From contig CALYLW010000568.1 of the NCBI GenBank assembly GCA_944989445.1, positions 248,001-312,000 of the forward strand: a stretch of DNA of 64,000 bases, read 5' to 3'. The notes under the pieces were generated by a model that saw nothing but the letters and a program-made list of their open reading frames with translations, ran no database searches and was not told where the DNA came from. Position numbers and translations under genes: made by a program. Shown one piece after another: positions 35,648 through 45,600 of the stretch (positions within the stretch are counted from its first letter, which is position 1; every line of letters begins with the position of its first letter). This stretch comes from Ampullaceana balthica (Eukaryota; Mollusca; Gastropoda; Lymnaeidae).

Positions 35648-36198
35648 GGATTAAGTTATTAGTAGACATGTTGTCAGAAAAAAATGTAGCCAAGATTCCT
35701 AGTTGATGTTGGGAACCCTTAATGAGGTAAACATAGAAGTTCTTAAGAAGTTTCGGAAGCTAACAGAATTTTTTTTTACACGAGCTAATCTACAGGATAT
35801 TGATGAATGTAACGTATAATTAGATCATTTATCTTACATAGCATTAACTTGACCTACAAGGACATTTGGTGAACACATGGGCATAAAAAGAATAACTCAA
35901 ACCCTCTTAATTTATTAAAGTCAATGAACTAACACGATATTCATGCTCAGGGTTACACTGTCTAATATAATAATACTAGATACGACCCGCGGCGTAGCAT
36001 GCGCCGCAGTCTTGCTCATAGATAGTGCAAAGAAAGGGGGGAATGAACGGACACAAACTACAGCACGAAGAAATCAGAAAAGTCGGAAGGGTTTAGAACA
36101 AATGGTGCATTGAAATTCTTCTGCGTAATCAATTCGTTCATTGGAGTGTATTTTGAAATGTTGTTATACGTGTTTATCAGGAAGAGGATAGTGGCAAG

Positions 36199-36382
36199 TA
36201 ATGTTCCCTCTAAGGTACGTTGGTCCGTGTGCAGAGTAAAAACATTCGTGTGCAAAGTGGCACAGCATCCATTTTTTATGCAACATGGTACAAAATTTGA
36301 TGCGCGGGAACGCTAAACTGCTGCGCGGCATCGGTCAGATATCTGCGCGGCCGCGCAGCCGTGCACCTTAAAGGGAACATTG
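36199..36382. mobile_element. hAT-like MITE (AATGTTCCC ends) with 8-bp duplication
   Basis: Ends TAATGTTCCCTCTAAGG and TTAAAGGGAACATTG are inverted repeats. Flanks GTGGCAAG (36191-36198) and GTGGCAAT (36383-36390) match at 7 of 8 positions. The paralogous module 2 (37199-37206, GTTGCAAG then GTGACGTC) is the empty site, which confirms insertion and target duplication. Confidence 0.85.
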
Positions 36383-36390
36383 GTGGCAAT

Positions 36391-36790
36391 GTGACGTCAC
36401 ATCATTGTGATCAGGTGGCTGTGAAATTTGTGTGGACATACCGACGTTATCAATAGATGGCATCAGAAAGTCATCACGTGTTAGATACAATAGAACTTCG
36501 TAATGGCCATGATCGGAAGGACCGTTAAAGAGCAAGTATATAGACAAATGTGGACCGGGATTGTAAACTCGAGGAGAGGTATGAGGACATGCTCGGAAGT
36601 AAATGATGATACTGGTAGGAAGTATTTCGGACATCCCGGCCATTTCTGCGTCGCCACCATATGCTCCTGAAGTATTCATGTACTGAATGTATTTTTGAAG
36701 AGAGTGTATGACTACTTTTCCGTCACTGAGAACAACAGAGAGCACGTCACCGAAGTTATCCCAATGTTGAGAAACAAAGTTTACAGCCAT
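36391..36790 (-). pseudogene. OTU-domain protein fragment, copy 1
   Basis: Minus-strand translation includes NFVSQHWDNFGDVLSV, YIQYMNTSGAYGGDAEM and GPSDHGHYEVLL. This matches the C-terminal half of OTU cysteine proteases, where the His of GHYxVL is catalytic. The N-terminal half with the catalytic Cys is deleted here. The reading frame runs into a downstream MITE. Such OTU modules occur in host deubiquitinases and in transposon polyproteins; I cannot tell which this was. Confidence 0.55.
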
Positions 36791-36880
36791 ATTGTGAAGT
36801 CATGTTTGCAAAGAAATGGGGAAAATAACGGGCACAAACATAAATCTTTTTTTTTAAAAAAAATTACGAAAGAACAAAAA

Positions 36881-36957
36881 TTTTCCGCTGGAGCTTGAAC
36901 CCAGGATCTTCCACGTGTTAGGGGATGTGGATGTGATAACCACTACACTAAAGAAAC
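36881..36957 (-). pseudogene. tRNA-Val(AAC)-like pseudogene 1
   Basis: On the minus strand GTTTCTTTAGTGTAGTGGTT, a CCTAACACG anticodon loop and GGGTTCAAGCTCC follow tRNA-Val in order. An insertion in the D-arm/anticodon region and mismatched acceptor ends make it non-functional. A poly-T stretch follows. Confidence 0.6.
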
Positions 36958-37219
36958 ACATGTTATCTGCGAAGGAACAATGCAAGTGAATGCAAGCAGC
37001 ATTGTTCGTCCATCTACCTCCTGCGCCACTTTTGCTGTGATTGGTCGACCCCAGTGGGGATCATTCGTCATGCTCATTTGCACATACTCGTTTTGGGGAA
37101 TTATATATATAGATGGTGCAATGAAATTTCTCTGCGGAATCCGTTCGTTTATTGGATTGTGTTTTGAAATGCGGTTGTACATGTTTATCAGGAAGAGGAT
37201 AGTTGCAAGGTGACGTCAC

Positions 37220-37781
37220 ATTATTGTGATCAGGTGGCTCTGAAATGTGTGTGGACATACCGACGTTATCAATAGATGGCACCAGAAAGTCATCACGTGT
37301 TAGAGGCAATATAACTTCGTAATGGCTATGATCGGAAGGACCGGTAAAGAGCAGGTATATGGACAAATGTTGACCAGCATTGTATACTCGAGGAGAGGTA
37401 TGAGGACGTTCTCGGAAGTAAATGATGAAACTGGTGGGAAGTATTTCGGACATGCCGACCATTTCTGCCTCTACACCAGATGCTCCTGCACTTTCATGTA
37501 CTGAGCGTATTGTTGAGGAGAGTGTATGACTACTTTCAGTCACTGAAAGCAACAGAGAGCACGTCGCCGTAGTTATCCCAATGTTGAGAGACAAAGTTTA
37601 CAGTCATATTCCGAAGTTGGAAAGGAATAGTTTCGTCAATGATAATTTTCCAGAAATATTGGACTGATAGAAAAAAAAAGTTATCTGATGTAAAAATTGG
37701 TATAACATTGAATAAAGTGTTGTTTCCATTAAAAAAATTGAGAGAGAGAGAGAGAGAGTGGGCACACACAAATTGCAGCAC
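37220..37781 (-). pseudogene. OTU-domain protein fragment, copy 2
   Basis: Longer than copy 1. The N-terminal part (37781-37536) reads NGNNTLFNVIPIF, where active OTU proteases have DGNCLF; the catalytic Cys is not present. NFVSQHWDNYGDVLSV follows. After a frameshift near 37540-37560 come SGVEAEMVGMSEILPTS and GPSDHSHYEVILPL with the His retained. A dead copy, consistent with an old mobile-element passenger or pseudogene. Confidence 0.55.
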
Positions 37782-37932
37782 GAAGAAAGCAGAACCGATA
37801 GAAACAAACTTTTACCTGATACAGGCGTATTACAATGAACGAAGCGTTTTTTCCCGTGAGATACATTCAAAGCGATGGTCATGTTCACAAAGAAAGGGGT
37901 TAAAGAACGGGCAAAAACATAAACATTTTTAA

Positions 37933-38757
37933 TAGGGCTGCGGAAATTAACGATTAATTTCTCGATTAATCGTTAAAAATTTTCAACAATTAATTTTTTT
38001 TTAACGATTAATCGACCCACCATTTATAAATGTACTGGACTTCAAAAAGTAAAATATTTCGACCGATAAATATTAAACTAATTTCCGGAAAATTATACGA
38101 ACATTTTGGTTTTAAACTATTCACTTACGTGAATGTTCAAAATGTTGACAAAGGTTATTGTTTCCATTGAGAGAAATCGTTTGCCTATCATTACCATGCA
38201 ATGTTCCCTCTAAGTCTAAGTTTCGTTGGTCCATGTGCAAAGTTAAAAAAAACTCGTGTGCAAAGTTGCACAACGTCCATTTTTTGTGCAATATTTTACA
38301 AAATTTGCTGCGTGGCGATTCTAAGCTCCTGCGTGGCGTCGGTCAAATATCTGCGCAGCGGCGCTGCTTAAAGGGAACATTGCTACCATGGTTCTAACAC
38401 TTCGATTACATATCACCTGCAAACCAAACATCCACTACAGTATCGGAAACTTCAGCTGAGACAATCTAATGCTATGTGAACCATTATTCCGCTCGGCTGG
38501 TTATATTGTCATTAAGACCCGCTCATCACTTGAACCGAATAATGTCAATACACTTGTCTGTTAGCGTTGTTGGTTAAAAGATGTCATATAAAGAAGACAT
38601 TCCAGTGTAATATTGATTTTCGACAAGTATGTTTAATAAATGTTACTTATGACACCATAAATTTCAATTTTTGGCTTTAATCGAAATTAACGATTAATTT
38701 ATCGTTAATTTTTCAAAAGTTAACGATTAATTTTAAAATTAATCGATAACAGCCCTA
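37933..38757. mobile_element. hAT-type element (TAGGGCTG ends), 8-bp TSD
   Basis: Inverted ends TAGGGCTG and CAGCCCTA, with sub-terminal TTAACGATTAAT on both sides. A perfect 8-bp target duplication ATTTTTAA (37925-37932 and 38758-38765). No transposase is encoded. A second MITE is nested at 38199-38382. Another right end of the family is at about 29527-29571. Confidence 0.9.
38199..38382. mobile_element. hAT-like MITE (CAATGTTCCC ends) nested in hAT element
   Basis: 184 bp, the same length as the element at 36199-36382. Ends CAATGTTCCCTCTAAG and TTAAAGGGAACATTG. Flanks TTACCATG (38191-38198) and CTACCATG (38383-38390) match at 7 of 8. Confidence 0.85.
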
Positions 38758-38781
38758 ATTTTTAATAATTAAAATAATAAT

Positions 38782-38853
38782 GTCTTAGCAGGGGCTTGAA
38801 ACTAGGACCTTCCGCGTGTTAGGCGGGTGTAATAACCACCACACTGCGAAATG
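38782..38853 (-). pseudogene. tRNA-Val(AAC)-like pseudogene 2
   Basis: Minus strand: CATTTCGCAGTGTGGTGG, CCGCCTAACACGCGG (intact anticodon stem-loop with AAC) and CCTAGTTTCAAGCC. Better preserved than the module-1 copy in the anticodon arm but with broken acceptor pairing and a TTC to TTTC change in the T loop. It ends in a T-rich stretch that could act as a Pol III stop. Confidence 0.6.
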
Positions 38854-39005
38854 CATGTTATTATGTGAAGGAAAAAAAAATGAACTCAAGAAGCATTGTT
38901 GTTCTCGATGCCACCCCCGTTGCTTGTCAAGAATAAACTGATTGGTCGGTGGTCGACCTCTGCGATAGTCATCCGCCACGCTCGTTTGTACATACTCTTT
39001 TAGGT

Positions 39006-39155
<150 letters not shown>

Positions 39156-39504
39156 TGCTTCTAATAATCCTTGAAATTGCCATTTCAATCACGCGATTTC
39201 GACCGATTGTTGACACCCCTCCTCTCCTTGTCACACGTCGTCACAATAACGTAGACCCCCCCCCTCCAATATGACGTCACAAGCGTTGAACCCCCCCCCC
39301 ACACACACAGATGCGGAATTTTCAACTTGAAAATGAGCTTGTTTCAAATCACTATTTACCACGTTTTTATTAACTTGCTTTCGTTCCTGTCCGCATTATT
39401 TTCGTTCCTGTCCACATTGTTTTCGTTCCTGTCCGCAAAATTTCAAAATTTCCAACGTAAAATTAAACCACTTCTGATGGTCCTAAATATCTCAAAATTT
39501 TACC

Positions 39505-39806
39505 ACAGATAGATCTTCCCTACCATTACACATCCATAGTATTCTAACTACCAAGTCCTTCAAGACTGTACTTAAGACGCATCTTTTCAAAATGTATTTA
39601 CAAAATTAATGAAACAACATTTGTTTTTAATGATTAGCGTAGCTTATGTGTAATGTACTGTCCTTTATGTTGTTATTATGGTATGAATGGTTATTTAATT
39701 ATTAAATGCATGTTATGATATCCATGTAAAGTGCTGTAAGCCCGGTTCCTTACTGGGATACAGCGCTATATAAATTATAATTATTATTATTATTATTATT
39801 ATTATC
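39505..39806 (+). mobile_element. LINE 3' end (CR1/L2-like) with (ATT)n tail
   Basis: Translation gives RSSLPLHIHSILTTKSFKTV and then LKTHLFKMYLQN plus stop, the C-terminus typical of CR1/L2-type RT proteins. A short 3' UTR follows, ending GGGATACAGCGCTATATAAA and an ATT microsatellite tail. 5'-truncated. Confidence 0.7.
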
Positions 39807-39825
39807 TTGGATGGCAATGCATTGT

Positions 39826-40130
39826 GTTAAAATTTCAGATCGATCGAATGTACCTTAATTAAATTAATGCATTTTTAGTTTATCTCCATATAGCATCTGT
39901 ATCCGTCTGCTATTGTTGGCATCCACGTACAACCGGAGTTCACCGCAGCCATCCATGACCACATCCCCGTGTTTAACAGCTAGGAGAGTTCAGTCACCTT
40001 CAGTCACCTTCAGTCTGTAAATGTTTGTCGCGCGCTGCGTGTTATATTGAATATAATCAATACTTCAATAATCAATAATGCGTATTATATTGAACATAAT
40101 CAATACTTCAATAATCAATAATCAAAAGGA
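39826..40130. repeat. 'taaatccttta' family fragments
   Basis: AAAATTTCAGATCGATCG and neighbouring words match the interior of the 4619-5605 repeats. A ~43-bp unit (GCGTATTATATTGAACATAA type) is present twice at about 40038-40123. Confidence 0.5.
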
Positions 40131-40527
40131 AGCGACAAAACTCACCATAGCATACAATTAGACTAAAAAGAATAAAATAAAAAGAGGTAAAAAAAAAGTT
40201 TTAAAAAAAAAGTTTTTATGTGGACAAAAAAAAGAAAATAATTTAAAACTATATGTTCAAGTACTTTGATATGTCTATAAACGTGAGGCGGGCGCTTATG
40301 AGGTTTTACATATGCAGTTCACTCATTCTCTCACTTATAGATCTCTCTTTTGCCTTCTAAATTATAAATCTTTAATTTTACACCAAACACCCGCCCGAGG
40401 TTTTTAGTCATATTTAATAAAATTACTTGAACTTATATTACATGTATAAGTTTTAAATTATTTTCTTCTTTTTAGTCCACAATAAAACGTGTTTAAAACT
40501 AAACTTTTTTTCTTCTATTTACTTGTA

Positions 40528-40873
40528 CAGTCAAACTTCTCATTACGACCACCTCACATAACGAATTTTTCGCATAACGAGCACATTTTTTTGAAAAAGT
40601 TGCTCCCTTAACGAGCGAAGATTCGCATAACGAGTGATGCAGAAAAGGAAAGTCCTTTTTTCCTGGCAATTCATTTGTGACCCGGCATTTCCGCTCGATG
40701 TATTATTCTGTGTTAAGCACTTTGTCTGCTAGCGTTTTGTTTTCGTGTGTGATCAACCGTTTCTACAAATTTTGTATTCAGACAGTATTCGTAATTATGG
40801 TATGTGCAAAGTGTAATAACCTGTGCTAAAATGTCATCGACATAAAAAACACAAGACAATCATAAGAGATTTA

Positions 40874-40904
<31 letters not shown>

Positions 40905-41441
40905 AAATGAAAAGCAAAACCTTTGAAAAGTGAGAACAAGGTGGCTAATCTAGCGCGTAACTACAATCGGCCAACATCAACGATCTGCACTATTCTCAAG
41001 AACAATTAAGGAGATGGATGCTCCAAAGGTAGTGTCAAGAATGTCTACGAACCGGTTAAGGCACATTTTAGACAAAGTTTGAAGTGTCAGCCAAAACAAA
41101 TGTCTTTGGACAGTTTTCTAGTTAAAAAGTAATAATTATATGTCATAAATTCATATTTTTGTTTACGCTTTTTGTTTCAAATCTAAATTGGATTCTAGTT
41201 GTTTCACTCTTTAATATTTCATAAGTACTGTAATTCTATTTGAATAAATGTTAATAAAATTTTTTGGAAAAATGAGTTTTTACATATGCAGTATGAGCAA
41301 TATGTCCTGTATTGCTCAGCCTGGAACGGATTATCGTATTTTACATTGATTTTTATGTGAAACGTACTTTCGTATAACGAGTGTTTCGCTTAACAAGTAA
41401 GACTCTCGAACGAATTAAACTTGTTATGAGAGGTTTGACTG
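40528..41441 (+). mobile_element. Tigger/pogo-like DNA transposon remnant
   Basis: Terminal inverted repeats CAGTCAAACTTCTCAT and ATGAGAGGTTTGACTG, with TA on both sides (40526-40527, 41442-41443), as in the Tc1/mariner-pogo group. Near 40903-41009 the peptide KVANLARNYNRPTSTICTIL resembles the helix-turn-helix of CENP-B/Tigger transposases. Most of the transposase is deleted. Its right end from 41281 on is duplicated at 43652-43811. Confidence 0.75.
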
Positions 41442-41514
41442 TATATATTTAATGTTAGATGCACTCTAATATCGTAACACGAGTGAAGCCCATGTATACG
41501 TCATTAAGTATTTG

Positions 41515-41675
41515 TAAACAATCAAATTTTTTGAGTGGAACTTTTATTTAAATTCAAAGTTACATGTTTTGATGTGACGTCCCATTTCTTAAACACCCGC
41601 TCCCCCTTGTCACACTTCGTCACAAAGGTCGACCCCCCTCCTTTCTTGGTGCATGACGTCATTTATGGATGTCCC
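41515..41675. mobile_element. MITE-type repeat (…GACGTCATTTATGGATG-CCCC end)
   Basis: C-rich, with TGACGTC words, and related to 57519-57780 (inverted) and more distantly to the GGGGCCGTC-ended MITE at 55738-55968. It is duplicated at 43895-44048 because it lies within the 1.5-kb repeat. Confidence 0.5.
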
Positions 41676-42408
41676 CATACGCAATGTTAGCTGTGAGAGA
41701 AGCTTTTCGAAAAGAAATTTATTTTTAAAAACTTATAAGGATCGTCAATGAGATCACTAAGTTTGACTGATCCAGCTACTTTAGTGCTGCATTATGAAAT
41801 GCATGTATCATCGTTAATGAAATTACCAGCAGAGGTTTGGCTTGAAGAGAAAGTGAGACTTTCAATGTTAGTTGTTTTGTTTTTTTTAATGGTGTTTTCT
41901 ACCATAACAATTCATAGTTTTCTTAGTATTGATTTCCCATAAATATTATCTTTACTTTATAGCAACATCATATTCATCATATTTACTGATTTATTTTTGA
42001 GAGGGGCGGGGGCGGCCAACTTGGCCTCTGTCACGGGCGGCAGATACTCAAGCTACGCCGCTGGAAGGCCTATTATTTCACGGTAGAGCAGTCAATGTTC
42101 TGTGGGCTTTCCCGATCTCATCCCTTGACGTAAAAAAAAAGCAACACCCTACAGCTATACACTACAAACGTATACTGAAACTGTTTTCTTATCGTTCGCC
42201 AAGACGCTAGGCCATAGCCTATTTCGTGTGATGAAAATCGTTTTTTCCCCCCTTCTTTTTCATTGTGAGATAAGCCGTAAAAGAATATTCTATTTGCTCA
42301 GTTCGAACATATAATATCTGATATTTTTATAATACAGTTAAATGAGGTTAATACAGGTAAGAGTGACCTAAGTAAGTGTAAGTGTACCAGGAAGCAACGC
42401 AGTATGTC

Positions 42409-42635
42409 ATGGCGCCGTCAGCCATAACAACAAATGAATCTTTCAGTGCAAGGTTTTTAAGACTGGAACTTATTATTTTATATATGTACACTATTAGTTT
42501 AACAGTCCTCACCAATTATAGTGAAGGGGTTTTAGTCGAAGAACAACGAATCGGTGACTGCGTTTTTCCAAGCTACCCAGACAAAGTGGCCTTGAATGAA
42601 GGAAAAGAAAAGTTGAGCTTCTTATTAGGAAAAAA
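42409..42635 (+). CDS. M6PR-like exon 1, copy A
   Basis: ATG at 42409 (MAPSAITTNESFSARF...) is preferred over the in-frame GTG upstream. A hydrophobic stretch LELIILYMYTISLTVL acts as signal peptide or anchor, then VEEQRIGDCVFPSYPDK and EKLSFLLGK. Donor AAAAA|GTAGGT at 42636; the two left-over A bases join the A opening exon 2 to make Lys76. It is separated from exon 2 by a LINE and by copy B. Confidence 0.65.
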
Positions 42636-45600
42636 GTAGGTAAAACGTTTACATGACATATTGCTCATACTATTTAATATAATTTAATGTAATGTTATTG
42701 AGTCAGTGATCAGAGTTCCCTCTAGGGTTTGTTGGTCCTTATCCAAAAAAAACAAACAAAAAAACAAACAAACAAACCAAAAAAAAACAACAACAAAAAC
42801 GCGGCAGAGTTGTGATATTATGCCGGACACCAACATGTTTAGTCTTTCACAAGACATGACATCTAGACAAGACACAATAGATGGCATCTGTTCGTTCGTC
42901 CGTCGATACGACGAGGACCACTCTAGTCATCCGAGGGTTTTCTGTGCGTGCGCAGATGGCTGATTAGGCCGATCCTTGCACGAAAGGTTCGGGAACAGAA
43001 GGGACAGGGGGCGAGTGCGACATCTCCTGGAGGGTTGACAGCATGGGCCTTTCGGGCTTGCCTCTTCTTTTCTGCGGCGGTAATCCGGTTTGCCTCGCAT
43101 GACCTGGCACCTTCGTGGATGGAAGAGCGCCAGGTGGATCGGTCCATTGCAGCTCGTTCCCACGTGTCTGGATTTATGGCAAACGCTTTCATTGAGGCTT
43201 TCAATGTGTCTTTGAAGCGTTTCTTTTGCCCACCGTGGGACCGCTGGCCATACTGGAGCTCACCATAGAAGATTCTCTTTGGCAGTCTCTCGTCTGGCAT
43301 TCGGACAACGTGCCCTGCCCAGCGAAGCTGGGACTGCATCAGGAGGGTGAAGATGCTGGGGAGACCTGCCTTGGTCAGTACCACTGTGTCTGGAATTTTG
43401 TTCTGCCACTTTATGCCGAGAATCTTCCTGAGGCTTGTTATATGAAAGTGGTTCAGCTTTCTTGCATGGCGCTGATAAACAGTCCAAGTTTCACAAGCAT
43501 AAAGCAGTGTGGGGAGCACCACTGCCCTGTACACTTTCAGCTTGGTCTGGATGGTAATGCCTCTTCTGTTCCAGACATTAGGGTACAACCTGCCAAAAGT
43601 GGAGCTGGCTCTGGCAATTCTGACGTTCACTTCGTCATCGATGGTGACATTTACATATGCAGTATGAGCAATATGTCCTGTATTGCTCAGCCTGGAACGG
43701 ATTATCGTATTTTACATTGATTTTTATGTGAAACGTACTTTCGTATAACGAGTGTTTCGCTTAACAAGTAAGACTCTCGAACGAATTAAACTTGTTATGA
43801 GAGGTTTGACTGTATATATTTAATGTTAGATGCACTCTAATATCGTAACACGAGTGAAGCAAATGTATAACGTCATTAAGTAAATTGTAAACAATCAAAT
43901 TTTTTGAGTGGAACTTTTATTTAAATTCAAAGTTACATGTTTTGATGTGACGTCCCATTTCTTAAAACACCCCCTCCCCCTTGTCACACTTCGTCACAAA
44001 GGTCGACCCCCCTCCTTTCTTGGTGCGTGACGTCATTTATGGATTTCCCCATACGCAATGTTAGCTGTGAGAGAAGCTTTTCGAAAAGAAACTTATTTTT
44101 AAAAACTTATAAGGATCATCAATGAGATCACTAAGTTTGACTAATCCAGCTACTTTAGTGCTGCATTATGAAATGCATGTATCATCGTTAATGAAATTAC
44201 CAGCAGAGGTTTGGCTTAAAGAGAAAGTAAGACTTTCAATGTTAGTTGTTTTGTTTTTTTAATGGTGTTTCTACCATAACAATTCATAGTTTTCTTAGTA
44301 TTGATTTCCCATAAATATTATCTTTACTTTATAGCAACATCATATTCATCATATTTATTGATTTATTTTTGAGAGGGGTGGGGGCGGTCAACTTGGCCAC
44401 TGTCACGGGCGGCAGATACTAAAGCTACGCCGCTGGAAGGCCTATTATTTCACGGTAGAGCAGTCAATGTTCTGTGGGCTTTCCCGATCTCATCCCTTGA
44501 CGTAAAAAAAAGCAACACCCTACAGTTATACACTACAAACGTATACTGAAACTGTTTTCTTATCGTTCGCCAAGACGCTAGGCCATAGCCTATTTCGTGT
44601 GATGAAAATCGTTTTTCCCCCCTTCTTTTTCATTGTGAGATAAGCCGTAAAAGAATATTCTATTTGGTCAGTTCGAACATATAATATCTGATATTTATAT
44701 TATACAGTTAAATGAGGTTAATAGAGGTAAGGGTGGCCTAAGTAAGTGTAAGTGTACCAGGAAGCAACGCAGTATGTCATGGCGCCGTCAGCCATAACAA
44801 CAAATGAATCTTTCAGTGCAAGTTTTTTAAGACTGGAACTTATTATTTTATATATGTACACTATTAGTTTAACAGTCCTCACCAATTATAGTGAAGGGGT
44901 TTTAGTCGAAGAACAACGAATCGGTGACTGCGTTTTTCCAAGCTACCCAGACAAAGTGGCCTTGAATGAAGGAAAAGAAAAGTTGAGCTTCTTATTAGGA
45001 AAAAAGTAGGTAAAACGTTTACATGACATATTGCTCATACTATTTAATATAATTTAATGTAATCTTATTGAGTCAGTGATCAGAGTTCCCTCTAGGGTTT
45101 GTTGGTCCTTATCCAAAAAAAAACAACAAAAAACAAACAAACAAACCAAAAAAAAACAACACTTTCGTTCAAAGTTGAACAGCATCCATTGTGTGCGCAA
45201 TATTTTACAAAATTCACTGCTCTGTTATTCTAAACTGCTGCGTGGCTTTGGTAAGATATTTGCGCAGCCGTGCAACTTAATATAAACTTTGTTTGTGATT
45301 GTGTTACAATTTTTTTAGTAGAATAACAATTTAAACATTAAATATATTGTTGTTATAAAAAAATGAAAAATAAAATTTAATTTAAATGAATTTAAGTCTA
45401 AGTCCTACCAACTAGTCACTTAGCCATAGCCATGGCCATAGTCATATACATAGGCTACGATCAAATTCAAATGTTTTAGTTTTACTCTTACTGACTGAAA
45501 GCAGTATAGCATTGACTTTGGAAGTAGAAAACTAAGTTAATGTTGAAAGCAAGGCAGGGTTTGTTTTGTCTCATAGCAGGGCAGGACTCAAAAAAAAATC

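Larger units (their letters stand above)
36099..37112 (-). repeat. Tandem segmental duplication, module 1
   Basis: This ~1.0-kb module (OTU-like coding remnant, linker, tRNA-Val-like sequence, short TA run) is followed directly by a second copy at 37113-39005. Module 1 lacks about 255 bp present in module 2 (37617-37870) but has a hAT-like MITE at 36199-36382. Confidence 0.75.
37113..39005 (-). repeat. Tandem segmental duplication, module 2
   Basis: Second copy of 36099-37112, enlarged by a hAT-type insertion (37933-38757). It continues into a much longer TA run at 39006-39151, where module 1 has only a few TA units. Confidence 0.75.
41281..42796 (+). repeat. 1.5-kb direct repeat, copy A (contains receptor exon 1)
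   Basis: Nearly the same as 43652-45165, with scattered substitutions and small indels by eye. It starts inside the Tigger element and ends in a CAA/A-rich stretch directly against a LINE. Confidence 0.9.

Noticed and set aside
36881..36957. Functional tRNA-Val gene
   Set aside because: An insertion between the D arm and the anticodon arm and mismatched acceptor ends preclude a proper cloverleaf; the second copy (38782-38853) also fails in the acceptor stem.
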